This document shows, piece by piece, positions 51,897 through 61,660 of a stretch of 64,000 nucleotides of DNA; position 1 is the first letter of the stretch; each line of letters begins with the position of its first letter. Position numbers and translations under genes: made by a program. This stretch comes from Ketobacter sp. GTDB taxonomy: Bacteria; Pseudomonadota; Gammaproteobacteria; Pseudomonadales; Ketobacteraceae. The notes beneath the pieces were generated by a model that was not told the DNA's origin, ran no database searches, and saw only the letters and a program-made list of their open reading frames with translations. The DNA lies in assembly GCF_003671495.1 (NCBI RefSeq), contig NZ_RCHN01000036.1, positions 24,099 to 88,098 on the forward strand, written 5' to 3'.

Positions 51897-52511
51897 CTAT
51901 TTCACCGCAACACCGGAAATAATGGGCGCCATCAGCGGTGGCACTTTGGGATGCTCAAAATCCCGGATGTGCTCAAAGCGAAACCCCGCAGACTCGAACA
52001 GACTGCGGGTGTCACGGGTGATCTCGCAGCCGCAGGCCAGTTTGCGCCAGACCGGATTTATCCTTTGCTGCCACACCTGCACCTTGCTGCGCGAAGACGC
52101 CACATGCTCGTAGAACACCAGCTTGCCGCCCGGCTTCAGCACCCGCCGCATTTCTGCTGCCGCCAGCTCCGGATCGGGAATGGTACAAAACACCAGGCAC
52201 GCCACCACACTGTCAAAGGAATCATCCTCAAACGGCAATTTACGTGCATCCCCTACCTGCAATCGTACCGGGAATTCATGGGCGGCGCTGTCCACCACGG
52301 TCTGGGCTTTTTGCAGCATGGCTGCCACCGGCTCAATCCCCACCACTTCAGTGACGCCGGCGGTGTAGTACCCCAGGTTGGCACCGGTACCGGCACCGAT
52401 CTCCAGCACCCGGCCCTGTGCCGTGCCGATCAGCTGGGCGATCTCACGCCGGAACACACGGGTGGCATATTCCATAAAAAACGGAAAGATTCTGTCTTCA
52501 TAAAAACTCAT
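51897..52511 (-). CDS. Class I SAM-dependent methyltransferase
   Basis: A 204-residue methyltransferase of the UbiE/COQ5-like methyltransferase-11 type. The SAM motif is VLEIGAGTGANLGYY, followed by an acidic residue in VVGIEPVAAML, a third block SFDSVVACLVFCTI and LKPGGKLVFYEHV. The C-terminal region QQRINPVWRKLACGCEITRDT matches METTL7-like proteins, so a small thiol or lipid-like acceptor is possible. It ends six bases from the convergent TetR gene. Substrate unknown. Confidence 0.85.
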   Translation of the reverse strand: MSFYEDRIFPFFMEYATRVFRREIAQLIGTAQGRVLEIGAGTGANLGYYTAGVTEVVGIEPVAAMLQKAQTVVDSAAHEFPVRLQVGDARKLPFEDDSFDSVVACLVFCTIPDPELAAAEMRRVLKPGGKLVFYEHVASSRSKVQVWQQRINPVWRKLACGCEITRDTRSLFESAGFRFEHIRDFEHPKVPPLMAPIISGVAVK

Positions 52512-52593
52512 GGCCGGGTCTCCACTGGTGCCATCGGGTGCTGCGCCGAAACCACCAGTGTACCCAGTTTCACACTGTCTTCACAAACCCCGC

Positions 52594-53490
52594 TTATACC
52601 TGCGGTGGTCGCATCAACCCCATGCGCCCGAGCAAACTATCCCCCCAATAAAACAGCAACAGGCAGGTACAGATCATCGCAGTGCCGAACACCAGGTTTT
52701 CCGTAATCACCTCACCGTTCAACACCACCCCCAGGCTAATAGCGAGCACCGGCGTGATCATGGTCACCAGCGCCACCGAACTGGCTGCCATGTGCTTGAG
52801 GATATAGAAGTAACAGAAAAAGCCGATGAACGAGCCAAACAACGTCAGATACAAAATGGCCGCAATGGCCTTCGGTTGCGGTGCCGTCACCTCCATGCCC
52901 AGAATCATTCCCGCCACCAGATACAACGGTGCCGCCAGCGTCAGCGAGCCCACCGTCTGCGCCAGCGGGTGCAGATCAACACTGTGACGTTTGATCAACA
53001 CACCACTCAGGGAAAAGCACAGCATGCCCACGCCCACCAGGGCAAAACCGGTATAACTGCTGTCGGTCAGCGCCATGTCCTGACTGAAAATCACCAGCAG
53101 GCCGGCCAGCCCCATGGACACCGCCAACCATTTCGCCAGGGAGAACGGTGGCTCATCCAACAACAGGCGCGCCAACAACGCAGAGGCCACCGGCGACAGT
53201 CCGAACAAAACCGAAATCATGCCGCTGGTGATGAACTTGGCGCCGATATACACACACATCAACCCAAAGAAAATCCCGATGTTGGAAATCCAGTAAATCT
53301 TCATGGCCTGTCGATGCCAGGGCACCTTCACCTTCAGCAGCCGCACCGCAATCCATCCAATGATCGCAGCCAGAAACATACGGCTGAACGCACCGGCAAG
53401 GGGGGATAGCCCTTCCGAACTCCATTGCACACCCAAGGGCGTGGTAGCCCAAACCAAAATTACTGCAAGATAAGCAGCTGGCACTGACAT
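52594..53490 (-). CDS. EamA-family (DMT superfamily) transporter
   Basis: A ten-helix inner-membrane protein of 298 residues with two EamA repeats (about residues 5-140 and 150-285). The first repeat starts AYLAVILVWATTPLG, with the usual WS/G-x-P early signature; the second contains LYLTLFGSFIGFFCYFYILKH, the typical motif of the family. AGGAGTG precedes the ATG by about eight bases. Members export metabolites or amino acids; the substrate cannot be predicted. It is divergent from the small unit and cca. Confidence 0.88.
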   Translation of the reverse strand: MSVPAAYLAVILVWATTPLGVQWSSEGLSPLAGAFSRMFLAAIIGWIAVRLLKVKVPWHRQAMKIYWISNIGIFFGLMCVYIGAKFITSGMISVLFGLSPVASALLARLLLDEPPFSLAKWLAVSMGLAGLLVIFSQDMALTDSSYTGFALVGVGMLCFSLSGVLIKRHSVDLHPLAQTVGSLTLAAPLYLVAGMILGMEVTAPQPKAIAAILYLTLFGSFIGFFCYFYILKHMAASSVALVTMITPVLAISLGVVLNGEVITENLVFGTAMICTCLLLFYWGDSLLGRMGLMRPPQV

Positions 53491-53568
53491 GACAGGTTCA
53501 CTCCTATTGCCTCCTCATTGAAAAACGCGTTGTTACCGAAACCGAACTGCCCTTAATGCCATAAACGC

Positions 53569-53606
53569 AAAAAGGCCGCAGGTTTCTGGAACGCTGCGGC
53601 CTTTTT
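53569..53606. terminator. Strong intrinsic terminator between divergent genes
   Basis: AAAAAGGCCGCAG and CTGCGGCCTTTTT form a perfect 13-base stem with a 12-base loop. It lies between the starts of two divergent genes, where no terminator is expected; on the minus strand it would end the small unit that starts at the promoter at 53799. Confidence 0.85.
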
Positions 53607-53637
53607 AAAAAACCAGGTTCAGGATTTTATGCTTCCG

Positions 53638-53754
53638 TCACCCTCCCGCAGCCGTTCCAGCCATACGCCACACACGGGCGCACATGACGCGGCGTTTACA
53701 CGCGGCGGCGGGCACCAGAGGACGAATGTTGAAAGCTACGGTTTGATGTTTCAT
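53638..53754 (-). CDS. Possible 38-residue protein in a small transcription unit
   Basis: A frame of 38 codons beginning MKHQTVAFNIRPLV and continuing as an arginine-, alanine- and glycine-rich sequence with two cysteines. It lies between a good sigma-70 promoter (53799-53828) and a strong terminator (53569-53606). No ribosome-binding site is visible before the ATG, so the transcript (about 220 bases) may instead be a small RNA, or a leaderless or weakly translated message. I recognise no family. Confidence 0.4.
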   Translation of the reverse strand: MKHQTVAFNIRPLVPAAACKRRVMCARVWRMAGTAAGG

Positions 53755-53798
53755 TTGAATTACGGTATTTACACTGAACTCGGAATTGAATGCAGTAC

Positions 53799-53828
53799 AA
53801 TATAGGTGTTGATTCGATTCAGGGTCAA
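53799..53828 (-). promoter_or_regulatory. Predicted sigma-70 promoter of the small unit
   Basis: On the minus strand: TTGACC (53828-53823), an 18-base spacer, and TATATT (53804-53799). Each hexamer matches consensus in five of six positions. Transcription would start near 53790 and run away from cca. Confidence 0.6.
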
Positions 53829-53882
53829 CGCTTTTTTCAACGTTTAAGAAATAATTCACGAAAGCATTTGGAACGGCACGGC

Positions 53883-55151
53883 ATGAATGTGTATCTGGTG
53901 GGCGGCGCAGTACGCGACAAGTTGTTGAATCTCCCGGTGAAAGATCGGGACTGGGTGGTGGTGGGCGCCACCCCGGACGCACTGCTGCAACAGGGCTATC
54001 AATCCGTGGGCAAGGATTTCCCCGTATTTCTGCATCCAACCAGTCATGAGGAATATGCACTGGCTCGCACCGAACGCAAAACGGCCGCGGGTTACACCGG
54101 ATTCGAGTGTCATTTCGGCCAGGACGTCACACTGGAAGAAGACCTCTCTCGTCGCGACCTCACCATCAACGCCATGGCCGAAGACGATAAGGGCAACATC
54201 ATTGATCCCTATGGCGGACAGCAGGATCTGCAGAACCGGGTGCTGCGCCATGTCTCCCACGCGTTTGTGGAAGACCCATTGCGGGTGCTGCGGGTGGCCC
54301 GTTTTCTGGCACGCTATGATCGACTGGGTTTTCGCATTGCCGACGACACGCTGAAATTGATGCAACAGATCGCTGCCAGCGGTGAACTGCAACACCTCAC
54401 ACCGGAACGAGTCTGGGTGGAAACCGAGAAAGCCCTGCAGGAGCCAAGCCCCTGGCGTTACTTTGAAGCCTTGCGGGAATGCAATGCACTGGCGGTGGTC
54501 TTCCCCGAACTGGATACCCTGTTCGGGGTGCCACAACCACCACAGCACCATCCGGAAATCGACACCGGGGTGCACGTCATGATGACGCTGCAGGCCGCCC
54601 TGCGCCTGATGACCGACAGCGCCACACCCGAGGTTACCGAACAGCGCATCCCCATTCTGTTTTCACTCTTGTGCCACGATTTGGGCAAAGGTCTGACACC
54701 ACCGGAAAAGCTGCCCAGCCATCCAGGCCATGAAGACATCAGCGAGTTCCTCAGCAAACAAGTCTGCGCGCGCCTGCGGGCACCCAATCCGGTAAAACGC
54801 CTGAGCCGACTGGTGGCCCGTTACCACACCCACTGCCATCGCGCATTTGAGCTGAAACCCAGCACCGTGATGCGACTGTTTGAAGCGCTGGACCTGTTCC
54901 GCCGCGGCGAAACCCTGGAGGGTTTTCTGCTGGCCTGCGAGGCCGACGCCAGGGGCCGCACCGGTTTTGAAGACCGCAACTACCATCAGGTAGACTACCT
55001 GCGGGATTGTGCCCAGGCCGCCCGCCAGGTTGAAGCCAAAGAGCTGGTGCACCTGGGCTACAAAGGGGAAACCCTGGGCACCGAATTACGCAAGCGGCGC
55101 ATCGACGCCATCCGCAACATCAAGCGCAGCTACCTGAAGGACGCCGAATGA
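53883..55151 (+). CDS. cca: Multifunctional CCA tRNA nucleotidyltransferase
   Basis: Adds or repairs the CCA end of tRNAs and, through an HD domain, has phosphatase/phosphodiesterase activity. The start [15 protein letters not shown] contains the GGxVRD nucleotide-binding motif, DRDWVVVG the catalytic aspartates and [11 protein letters not shown] the conserved arginine region; the HD motif is [13 protein letters not shown] with the following HPGHE. I start at 53883 because the family begins here; the frame extends upstream to 53790 across the divergent unit. 422 residues is normal. Overlaps folM by four bases. Confidence 0.95.
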   Translation: MNVYLVGGAVRDKLLNLPVKDRDWVVVGATPDALLQQGYQSVGKDFPVFLHPTSHEEYALARTERKTAAGYTGFECHFGQDVTLEEDLSRRDLTINAMAEDDKGNIIDPYGGQQDLQNRVLRHVSHAFVEDPLRVLRVARFLARYDRLGFRIADDTLKLMQQIAASGELQHLTPERVWVETEKALQEPSPWRYFEALRECNALAVVFPELDTLFGVPQPPQHHPEIDTGVHVMMTLQAALRLMTDSATPEVTEQRIPILFSLLCHDLGKGLTPPEKLPSHPGHEDISEFLSKQVCARLRAPNPVKRLSRLVARYHTHCHRAFELKPSTVMRLFEALDLFRRGETLEGFLLACEADARGRTGFEDRNYHQVDYLRDCAQAARQVEAKELVHLGYKGETLGTELRKRRIDAIRNIKRSYLKDAE

Positions 55152-55894
55152 GTCACCCCCAAAACAAAGTCGCCCTGATCACCGGCTCGGCCCGGCGCAT
55201 CGGGGCCTTTACCGCTGAATACCTGCACCAACGCAACTACGACATCATTCTGCATTACCGGGCGTCGGGGGATCTGGCGAAAACCCTGCGGGATAAACTG
55301 AATGCAGCACGAGCCCATTCCTGTATCGCCCTGCATGCCGACCTGGCTGACCCGGAGGCCCTGCAACAGCTGGCGGAGCAAACCAAAAGCTGGAAACACC
55401 GGCTGGATCTGCTGGTGAACAACGCGTCCTCTTATTACCCCACCCAACTGGGGGAAACCACCCAGGAACACTGGCAGGACCTGTTTTCCAGCAACGCCCG
55501 GGCGCCGTATTTCCTGATTCAATCCCTGCACCCATTATTGCTGGCCAGCCAGGGCAACGTGGTCAACATCATCGATGCCATGGCCACACACCCCAACGTG
55601 GATTTCATTCCCTACAACATGGCCAAGACCACCCTGCACACCCTGACCCGCTCCATGGCCAAATTGCTGGCACCCAGCGTGCGGGTGAACTCGGTGTCGC
55701 CGGGGGTCATGCTGTGGCCAGTGGGGGATCACGACCCCAGCGCAGAAGAGAAAGAGAAGATCGTGGCACAAGTGCCGCTGCAGAGAATGGGCACCGAGCA
55801 GGACATCGCCCGCACCATTTATTTTCTGGCGGAGGACGCCCCCTACATCACCGGACAGGATATCGCCGTGGACGGGGGGCAAAGCTTGGTTTGA
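55148..55894 (+). CDS. folM: Pteridine reductase / dihydromonapterin reductase (SDR)
   Basis: A short-chain reductase for dihydropteridines. The cofactor motif is TGSARRIG, in which arginine replaces the usual glycine, a hallmark of pteridine reductases. NNASSYYPT and the catalytic YNMAK follow, and the protein ends [13 protein letters not shown]. Its neighbours folK and folB support a role in tetrahydropterin metabolism. The ATG overlaps the cca stop (ATGA). The 248 residues match the family. Confidence 0.9.
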   Translation: MSHPQNKVALITGSARRIGAFTAEYLHQRNYDIILHYRASGDLAKTLRDKLNAARAHSCIALHADLADPEALQQLAEQTKSWKHRLDLLVNNASSYYPTQLGETTQEHWQDLFSSNARAPYFLIQSLHPLLLASQGNVVNIIDAMATHPNVDFIPYNMAKTTLHTLTRSMAKLLAPSVRVNSVSPGVMLWPVGDHDPSAEEKEKIVAQVPLQRMGTEQDIARTIYFLAEDAPYITGQDIAVDGGQSLV

Positions 55895-55923
55895 GAGCCT
55901 GCTTTGAATAGCGGGTTCAGGAT

Positions 55924-56409
55924 TCAGGGCAGGTTCACCGGCCACAGTGCCTGCCGGGATTTATCGTATTCCGCCCACAGATCTGCGTAAGTGCGCTGTA
56001 CCTGCGGGTGCAACTCTTCACCGGCCACGTCCGCCAGCGGCAACAGAACAAAGGCGTTTTTAAGCACTTCATCCCGCGGCAACACCACCCCCTCCACTTC
56101 ACCCACCCAATCATCGTAGGTAAGAATGTCGATATCCAGGGTGCGGGGGCTGAATTTGGGGCCACTGCGAATACGCCCGTGATCATCCTCAATGGCTTTG
56201 ATCACGCGCTGCAACGCACCCACCCCAAGATGGGTTTCAATGCCCACCACCAGGTTGTAAAACGGATCGCCGTCAAAACCCACCGCCTCACTTTCATACA
56301 CCGGGGACACCGTGAGACCACCGAAGGCCGCCTCCAATGCCGCCAGCCCGGCCCGGATGTAACGCTCCCGGTCGATGTTGCTGCCCAGGCTGAGGTAGAC
56401 CCGCGCCAT
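55924..56409 (-). CDS. folK: 2-amino-4-hydroxy-6-hydroxymethyldihydropteridine pyrophosphokinase
   Basis: Transfers pyrophosphate from ATP to hydroxymethyldihydropterin in folate synthesis. The opening ARVYLSLGSNIDRERYIRAG is the family start. The metal and catalytic segment follows as SPRTLDIDILTYDDW, with the paired aspartates, and LPRDEVLKNAFVLLPLADVA is the third block. 161 residues is normal. Its ATG overlaps the folB stop by one base (TGATG), so the two enzymes, which act in sequence, are coupled. Confidence 0.94.
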   Translation of the reverse strand: MARVYLSLGSNIDRERYIRAGLAALEAAFGGLTVSPVYESEAVGFDGDPFYNLVVGIETHLGVGALQRVIKAIEDDHGRIRSGPKFSPRTLDIDILTYDDWVGEVEGVVLPRDEVLKNAFVLLPLADVAGEELHPQVQRTYADLWAEYDKSRQALWPVNLP

Positions 56410-56765
56410 CAGGGACGGGCTCCCCTTTCAATCAGAATACCCACATCCCGCGCGCCGCGGATCGCCCCCGGCTTACTCAGGCGCAATCGCAGCCAGGGCA
56501 CCTTGAACTCCTCCAGTACAATGGCGGCAACCTGCTCTGCCATGGTTTCCACCAGCAGAAACTCACTCTGCTCCACAAAGCCGGTGATGCGCGCCGCCAC
56601 GGCACTGTAATCCAGGGCATCCTGAATGTTTTCACTGGCGGCCGCCGGGCGGATGTCCGAAGCCATTTCCAGGTCCAGCACCACGGATTGCTTGATGGCC
56701 CGCTCCCAGTCCAGGATGCCGATCACGGTTTGAATCTTCAGCTCTCGTATATAAACAATGTCCAT
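56409..56765 (-). CDS. folB: Dihydroneopterin aldolase
   Basis: Converts dihydroneopterin to hydroxymethyldihydropterin and glycolaldehyde, the step before FolK. A 118-residue protein starting MDIVYIRELKIQTVIGI, with LDLEMASDI, the catalytic lysine region near the C terminus (RLRLSKPGAIRGA) and VETMAEQVAAIVL. The frame extends to 56831, but the family starts at 56765. It is divergent from plsY with about 150 bases between starts. Confidence 0.93.
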   Translation of the reverse strand: MDIVYIRELKIQTVIGILDWERAIKQSVVLDLEMASDIRPAAASENIQDALDYSAVAARITGFVEQSEFLLVETMAEQVAAIVLEEFKVPWLRLRLSKPGAIRGARDVGILIERGARP

Positions 56766-56915
56766 GGTCCGGCCTAATTCAGTCTGTTTGCGGGAATCTA
56801 CCAAGAGGGCGCCCGTTGTGACAAGTTGCACACGGGATCTGTGCGCCCCTGAACGTCACCCCCCTTGAGCACTCTTGAGCACACTGCCCCGAAGTGAAAC
56901 AATAGCGCAGCAATC

Positions 56916-57533
56916 ATGGGAGATACTGTTCTGGAAAGCCTGCTCGCCATCGTCCTCTGGATTTTTTCCTACCTGATCGGCTCGATTTCCGCCGCCATTC
57001 TGGTGTGTCGCCTGTTCGGTTTTCCCGACCCCCGCTCCCAGGGTTCCCACAACCCCGGCGCCACCAACGTCTTGCGGGTGGGAAACAAATTCGCCGCCGC
57101 CCTGACGCTGGTGGGGGATGTGGGCAAAGGGGTACTGCCCATCGTCATCGCCCGCGAGCTGGGCATGCCGGAAACCATCGCGGCACTTTGCGGATTCTGC
57201 GCTTTTCTCGGCCATCTGTATCCGGTGTATTTTGATTTTCGGGGCGGCAAAGGGGTGGCCACGGCGTTCGGCGTGCTGGGCACCCTGCACTGGCCCACCC
57301 TGTTGATGGTGGGGGGCATCTGGCTGCTGGTGTTCTTCACCACCCGCTTCAGCTCTCTGGCGTCCATCGCCGCGTTTTTTCTGGCGCCGTTCATCCTGCT
57401 GCTATCTTACCCGGAACTGTTTCATCCGATCCTGGTGTTGTGCCTGCTGCTGCTGTTCCGCCACCGCCACAACATTGTGCTGCTGATCAAAGGGCAGGAG
57501 CAGGGCTTCCGCCACCCCCACGCCGACGATTGA
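56916..57533 (+). CDS. plsY: Acyl-phosphate glycerol-3-phosphate acyltransferase
   Basis: Transfers an acyl group from acyl-phosphate to glycerol-3-phosphate, the first step of phospholipid synthesis. The 205-residue membrane protein has five helices and the three motifs of the family: LIGSISAAIL, SHNPGATNVLRVGN, and GGKGVATAFG; KGVLPIVIA and GHLYPVYFDF are also typical. It is convergent with tsaD (27 bases between stops), the usual pseudomonad neighbourhood. Confidence 0.95.
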   Translation: MGDTVLESLLAIVLWIFSYLIGSISAAILVCRLFGFPDPRSQGSHNPGATNVLRVGNKFAAALTLVGDVGKGVLPIVIARELGMPETIAALCGFCAFLGHLYPVYFDFRGGKGVATAFGVLGTLHWPTLLMVGGIWLLVFFTTRFSSLASIAAFFLAPFILLLSYPELFHPILVLCLLLLFRHRHNIVLLIKGQEQGFRHPHADD

Positions 57534-57560
57534 GCATGGGCGCAGTACCGCCTGGCACCA

Positions 57561-58583
57561 TCAACCCTGCAGTTCTGACAGGGGCCAACGGGCCCGCACC
57601 TGCACCTTGAGATCCGGATCGCTTCCCGCCAGCATGCGCTGGTAACCGGCGAACGCGATCATGGCGCCATTGTCGGTGCAATAGCGCAGCTGAGGATAAA
57701 ACACCTCTGCCTTCTCTTTCGCCACCATCTCTGCCAGCCGTTGCCGCAGCAGGCGATTGGCACTGACCCCACCGGCCACCACCAGCTGGCGGGCACCGGT
57801 CTGACGCAGGGCTCGCCGGCACTTCAAGGCCAGGGTGTCCACCACCGCATCCTGGAATGCCCAGGCAATGTCCGCCACATCCTGACTGTTCAGATCAGCC
57901 TGCCCGGCGCAGTCATCCCGGGTGTTAAGGGTAAACGTCTTGAGCCCGCTGAAGCTGAAGTCCAGCCCCGGACGATCCACCATGGGGCGGGGGAACTGAA
58001 ACCGGCCCGGGGTACCCTGCTCCGCCGCCCGGGCGATGGCCGGCCCACCCGGATAGCCAAGCCCCAGCATTTTGGCGGTCTTGTCAAAGGCCTCCCCGGC
58101 GGCATCATCCAGGGATTCCCCCAGAATCTCATAGCGGCCGATGGCCTCCACATTCACCAGCTGGGTATGCCCGCCGCTCACCAACAGTGCAATAAAGGGC
58201 GCCTGCGGGGCTGGATCTTCCAACAGGGGCGCCAGCAGATGGCCCTCCATATGGTGCACCGCCACCGCCGGAATGCCCCAGGCGAAGGCCAGGGATTTGG
58301 CCACCGAAGCCCCCACCATCAACGCCCCCACCAGACCGGGGCCGGCGGTATAGGCAATGGCATCCAGTTCGGTTTTGGCGCAGGCGGCCCGCTGCATCAC
58401 CTCGTCAATGAGGGGCAGCAACTTGCGCACATGATCCCGCGAGGCCAGCTCCGGCACTACCCCGCCGTATTCCGCATGCAGGTCGATCTGGCTGTATAAC
58501 GCATCCGCCAGAATGCCCTGCTCGCTGTCGTACACCGCCACCCCGGTTTCATCACAGGAGGTCTCAATGCCTAATATTCGCAC
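57561..58583 (-). CDS. tsaD: tRNA N6-adenosine threonylcarbamoyltransferase
   Basis: With TsaB, TsaE and TsaC makes t6A in tRNAs that read ANN codons. Start region [19 protein letters not shown] is the family N terminus, and the GTG at 58583 has AGGA seven bases upstream; longer upstream frames are non-coding. The metal-binding histidines are in [12 protein letters not shown], followed by [11 protein letters not shown] and [12 protein letters not shown]. 340 residues is normal. It is divergent from rpsU. Confidence 0.96.
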   Translation of the reverse strand: MRILGIETSCDETGVAVYDSEQGILADALYSQIDLHAEYGGVVPELASRDHVRKLLPLIDEVMQRAACAKTELDAIAYTAGPGLVGALMVGASVAKSLAFAWGIPAVAVHHMEGHLLAPLLEDPAPQAPFIALLVSGGHTQLVNVEAIGRYEILGESLDDAAGEAFDKTAKMLGLGYPGGPAIARAAEQGTPGRFQFPRPMVDRPGLDFSFSGLKTFTLNTRDDCAGQADLNSQDVADIAWAFQDAVVDTLALKCRRALRQTGARQLVVAGGVSANRLLRQRLAEMVAKEKAEVFYPQLRYCTDNGAMIAFAGYQRMLAGSDPDLKVQVRARWPLSELQG

Positions 58584-58654
58584 AACTTTTCCTAACCCAA
58601 TTAACCTGAACCCCCATATCGGGGGAAATTCCACGCAGTTTACCAAAAACCGGC

Positions 58655-58684
58655 TTTGCATTTCCCTATCAATGCCATTAAAAT
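58655..58684 (+). promoter_or_regulatory. Predicted sigma-70 promoter of the rpsU-dnaG-rpoD operon
   Basis: TTTGCA (58655-58660), an 18-base spacer and TAAAAT (58679-58684), then a GC-rich stretch (GCGGCACCC). The -10 matches consensus in five of six positions and the discriminator is GC-rich, as in growth-rate-controlled promoters. It lies 135 bases before rpsU. Confidence 0.5.
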
Positions 58685-58818
58685 GCGGCACCCTTAATGG
58701 CCACCGGCCTGGCAGAACAGGTTCCATGGGTCAAGAACAGGTCTCTTGGTGGGTCAAGAACCGGTTTCAAGGATCAACAGGAACCGTAAACAGAATTCAA
58801 AAGTAAGGTGATTTGTTA

Positions 58819-59034
58819 ATGCCTAATGTAAAGGTAAAAGAAAACGAGCCATTCGACGTAGCCCTGCGTCGCTTCAAGCGTTCCTGCGAAAAAGCGGGTG
58901 TTCTGGCGGAAGTACGCCGCCGTGAGTTCTACGAAAAGCCCACTCAGGTACGTAAGCGCAAGCAGGCAGCCGCTGTTAAGCGTCACGCCAAGAAAGTGGC
59001 TCGCGAACAGATCCGTCGTAAGCGCCTGTTCTAA
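58819..59034 (+). CDS. rpsU: 30S ribosomal protein S21
   Basis: Small basic ribosomal protein involved in initiation on structured messages. The 71 residues, starting [19 protein letters not shown] and ending in a run of arginine and lysine ([10 protein letters not shown]), are almost the textbook sequence. The ATG at 58819 gives the usual length; TTG 58813 would add two residues. Head of the macromolecular synthesis operon rpsU-(yqeY)-dnaG-rpoD. Confidence 0.98.
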   Translation: MPNVKVKENEPFDVALRRFKRSCEKAGVLAEVRRREFYEKPTQVRKRKQAAAVKRHAKKVAREQIRRKRLF

Positions 59035-59141
59035 GCCCTTTTTTAGCCGCAAATACCTTACACAAGACGCCGGCGGGCCAGACCCGATCCGGCGTATTGT
59101 TGTTTTATCCGATTATTCTTCAGACCAGAGCGGAAATCACC

Positions 59142-59588
59142 ATGTCAGCAATAAAAACCAAACTGAACGATGCCGTGAAAGACGCCATGCGCGCCAAAGA
59201 CAAAGAACGCCTGGCCACCCTGCGCCTGGCCACCTCCGCCCTAAAGCAGGTGGAAGTGGATGAGCGCATCGAGCTGGACGACACCCGGGTGCTAGCCATC
59301 CTGGACAAAATGGTCAAACAGCGCAAAGACTCCGTGGAGCAGTTCACCCAGGGCGGCCGCGACGACCTGGCACAAAAAGAACTGGCCGAGATCGATGTGC
59401 TGAAAGAGTTCTTACCGGAAGCCATGGACGACGCCGCCATTGCCGCCATCATCCAGGCTGCCATCGCCGAAACCGGCGCCGAAGGCATGAAAGACATGGG
59501 TAACGTGATGGCCATCGTCAAACCCCAGGTACAGGGCCGCGCCGACATGGGCGCCGTCAGCAAAAAGGTCAAAGAGCTGCTGGGCTAG
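59142..59588 (+). CDS. yqeY: GatB/YqeY domain-containing protein
   Basis: A 148-residue protein with the YqeY tRNA-interacting fold: KTKLNDAVKDAMRAKDKERL at the start, VLAILDKMVKQRKDSVEQF in the middle, and a C-terminal domain with DMGNVMAIVKPQVQGRADMG. Resembles the tail of the GatB amidotransferase subunit; exact function unknown, perhaps tRNA-related. The frame extends upstream, but the family begins at 59142. It is the usual third member of this operon in pseudomonad relatives. Confidence 0.93.
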   Translation: MSAIKTKLNDAVKDAMRAKDKERLATLRLATSALKQVEVDERIELDDTRVLAILDKMVKQRKDSVEQFTQGGRDDLAQKELAEIDVLKEFLPEAMDDAAIAAIIQAAIAETGAEGMKDMGNVMAIVKPQVQGRADMGAVSKKVKELLG

Positions 59589-59615
59589 ACCGGGCCACCG
59601 CAGGCACTTTCCTTT

Positions 59616-61478
59616 ATGGCCGGCCGCATCCCAGAAAACTTCATCGATGATGTTCTCGCCAGAACCGATCTGGTGGAACTCATCGACAGCTATGTGCACC
59701 TGAAACGCACCGGCAAAAACTACTCCGCCTGCTGCCCCTTCCACCAGGAAAAAACCCCCTCCTTCACCGTCAGCCCGGAAAAGCAGTTCTATTATTGCTT
59801 TGGCTGTGGCGCCAGCGGCAACGCCATCGGCTTTTTGATGGACTACACCCGTCTGGGCTTTGTGGAATCCATCGAAACCCTGGCCCGCAACCTGGGGCTG
59901 GAAGTGCCCCGGGAAGAAGGCGTCGGCGCACCCCGGGAGGACTACCAGCCGCTATACCAGATCCTGGAAGCGGCCACTGCCTTTTATGAGGCACAACTGC
60001 GCAACCCCAAGGTGAAGGAACGCCCGGTGGGCTACCTGAAAACCCGGGGCCTGTCGGGCCAGACCGCAAAACAGTTTCGCCTGGGCTATGCCCCGCAAGG
60101 CTGGGACAACCTGATCACTGCCCTGGGCGGCAGCGACACCGGGGTCAAACGCCTGCTGAGCGCCGGGCTGCTGATCGAGAACGAACAGGGCCACCGTTAC
60201 GACCGCTTCCGCGACCGGGTGATGTTCCCCATCCGCGACAGCCGGGGCCGGGTCATTGCCTTTGGCGGCCGGGTCATGGGCAACGACAAACCCAAATACC
60301 TGAACTCGCCGGAAACCCCGGTGTTCCACAAAGGGCGCGAGCTGTACGGCCTGTATGAAGCCAAACAGGCCAGCAACAAGATCCGCCGCTTTGTGATTGT
60401 GGAAGGCTACATGGACGTGATTGCCCTGGCCCAATACGGCATCCCCTATGCCGTGGCCACCCTGGGCACCGCCACCAGCCGCGACCACATTGAAAAGCTG
60501 TTCCGCCACAGCGACGAACTGATCTTTTGCTTTGATGGCGACGAAGCCGGACGCCGGGCCGCCTGGCGCGCCCTGGAAAACGCCCTCCCCACCGCCAAAG
60601 ACGGCCGCCAGATCAAGTTTCTGTTGCTGCCGGAAGGGGAAGACCCGGACACCCTGGTGCGCAAAAACGGCAAAGACTACTTCGAAGGCCTGCTCAACGA
60701 ATGCGACACCCTGTCTGAGTACTTTTTCAAATATCTAAGCGCCGAGGTGGACACCCGCACCCTGGACGGTCGCGCCCGCCTGGCCAGCCTGGCCAAGCCC
60801 CACCTGGAACAGCTGCCCGCCGGCGTACTGCAGCAACTGATGCTGAAGCGGCTGGGGGAAATCACCGAACTGCAGGACATCCAGCTTGCCCCCCCGGAAG
60901 CCCCGCGAGCAGAGCCCAGCGCCCCTGATGCCCGCCATGGATTGGGCCCGGGGCACGATTACGCCGACTATCCCGAAATGGAGGGGTTGCATTCTGACCA
61001 GCCACCCCCATATGAAGAATATAACGCCGGCTCACGCCAACCCGTGCGCCGCAAAGCGCTGCAAAAGCCCAAACAACGGGACGAATTATCCCTGGTGGAC
61101 GCCACCATCCGCATGCTGCTGAACGCCCCACGCCAGGCCGCGGAGCTATCGCTGCCGGATGGGCTCGGGGAGCTGCAGTTGCCGCGCATGGAGACCTTAC
61201 TGGAACTCTTTGAATTTATTAAACAAAAGCCGGATGCCTCCACCGCTGCCATCCTCGGCCACTGGCAAAACCGGGAAGACGGCGCCACCATTTTCAAACT
61301 GGCGGCACGGGAGTTTTTACTGCCCAACGACGAGCAAAGCCCGGAGTTGAGCGATGCCCTGCGGCGGCTCTACCTGCAAAAAGTGGAGCAGGATCTGGAT
61401 CAAATCATCGCCGATGGCGTCAAAGACAAGAACAAGTTCAAAGAACTACTACACTTACAGAAAGAACTGTCCAAATAA
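59616..61478 (+). CDS. dnaG: DNA primase
   Basis: Synthesises RNA primers for replication. The N-terminal zinc finger is CPFHQEKTPSFTVSP with CFGC following (CHC2 type, residues about 38-65); the TOPRIM core has FVIVEGYMDVIALAQYG and FCFDGDEAGRRAAWRAL; and the C-terminal helicase-interaction domain begins near residue 490 after a linker rich in proline. 620 residues is normal. It starts 27 bases after yqeY. Confidence 0.97.
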   Translation: MAGRIPENFIDDVLARTDLVELIDSYVHLKRTGKNYSACCPFHQEKTPSFTVSPEKQFYYCFGCGASGNAIGFLMDYTRLGFVESIETLARNLGLEVPREEGVGAPREDYQPLYQILEAATAFYEAQLRNPKVKERPVGYLKTRGLSGQTAKQFRLGYAPQGWDNLITALGGSDTGVKRLLSAGLLIENEQGHRYDRFRDRVMFPIRDSRGRVIAFGGRVMGNDKPKYLNSPETPVFHKGRELYGLYEAKQASNKIRRFVIVEGYMDVIALAQYGIPYAVATLGTATSRDHIEKLFRHSDELIFCFDGDEAGRRAAWRALENALPTAKDGRQIKFLLLPEGEDPDTLVRKNGKDYFEGLLNECDTLSEYFFKYLSAEVDTRTLDGRARLASLAKPHLEQLPAGVLQQLMLKRLGEITELQDIQLAPPEAPRAEPSAPDARHGLGPGHDYADYPEMEGLHSDQPPPYEEYNAGSRQPVRRKALQKPKQRDELSLVDATIRMLLNAPRQAAELSLPDGLGELQLPRMETLLELFEFIKQKPDASTAAILGHWQNREDGATIFKLAAREFLLPNDEQSPELSDALRRLYLQKVEQDLDQIIADGVKDKNKFKELLHLQKELSK

Positions 61479-61617
61479 TCACCAATTTGAGCGAGCTTGA
61501 CCGGGTAACGCCGACCGGCAAACCAACCGAGAGGGCTGAAATGTAAGCATTTATTATCAACACACCCGAGCCGATAAACTCCGTGGGCTGCCGGTAGCAA
61601 CGGCCTGCCTTACCCTG

Positions 61618-61623
61618 TATAAT
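61618..61623 (+). promoter_or_regulatory. -10-like TATAAT upstream of rpoD
   Basis: A perfect TATAAT lies 37 bases before the rpoD ATG, with GCCGCG after it. I see no good -35 at the correct distance, so this is an internal promoter candidate within the operon, giving rpoD its own transcription. Confidence 0.45.
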
Positions 61624-61660
61624 GCCGCGTTCTTCGCGCACCAGACGGAATGGGCATTTC

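Noticed and set aside
53638..54060. Long minus-strand frame overlapping cca
   Set aside because: Most of it is antisense to cca; only the last 38 codons, outside cca and behind a promoter, are kept as a low-confidence small frame.
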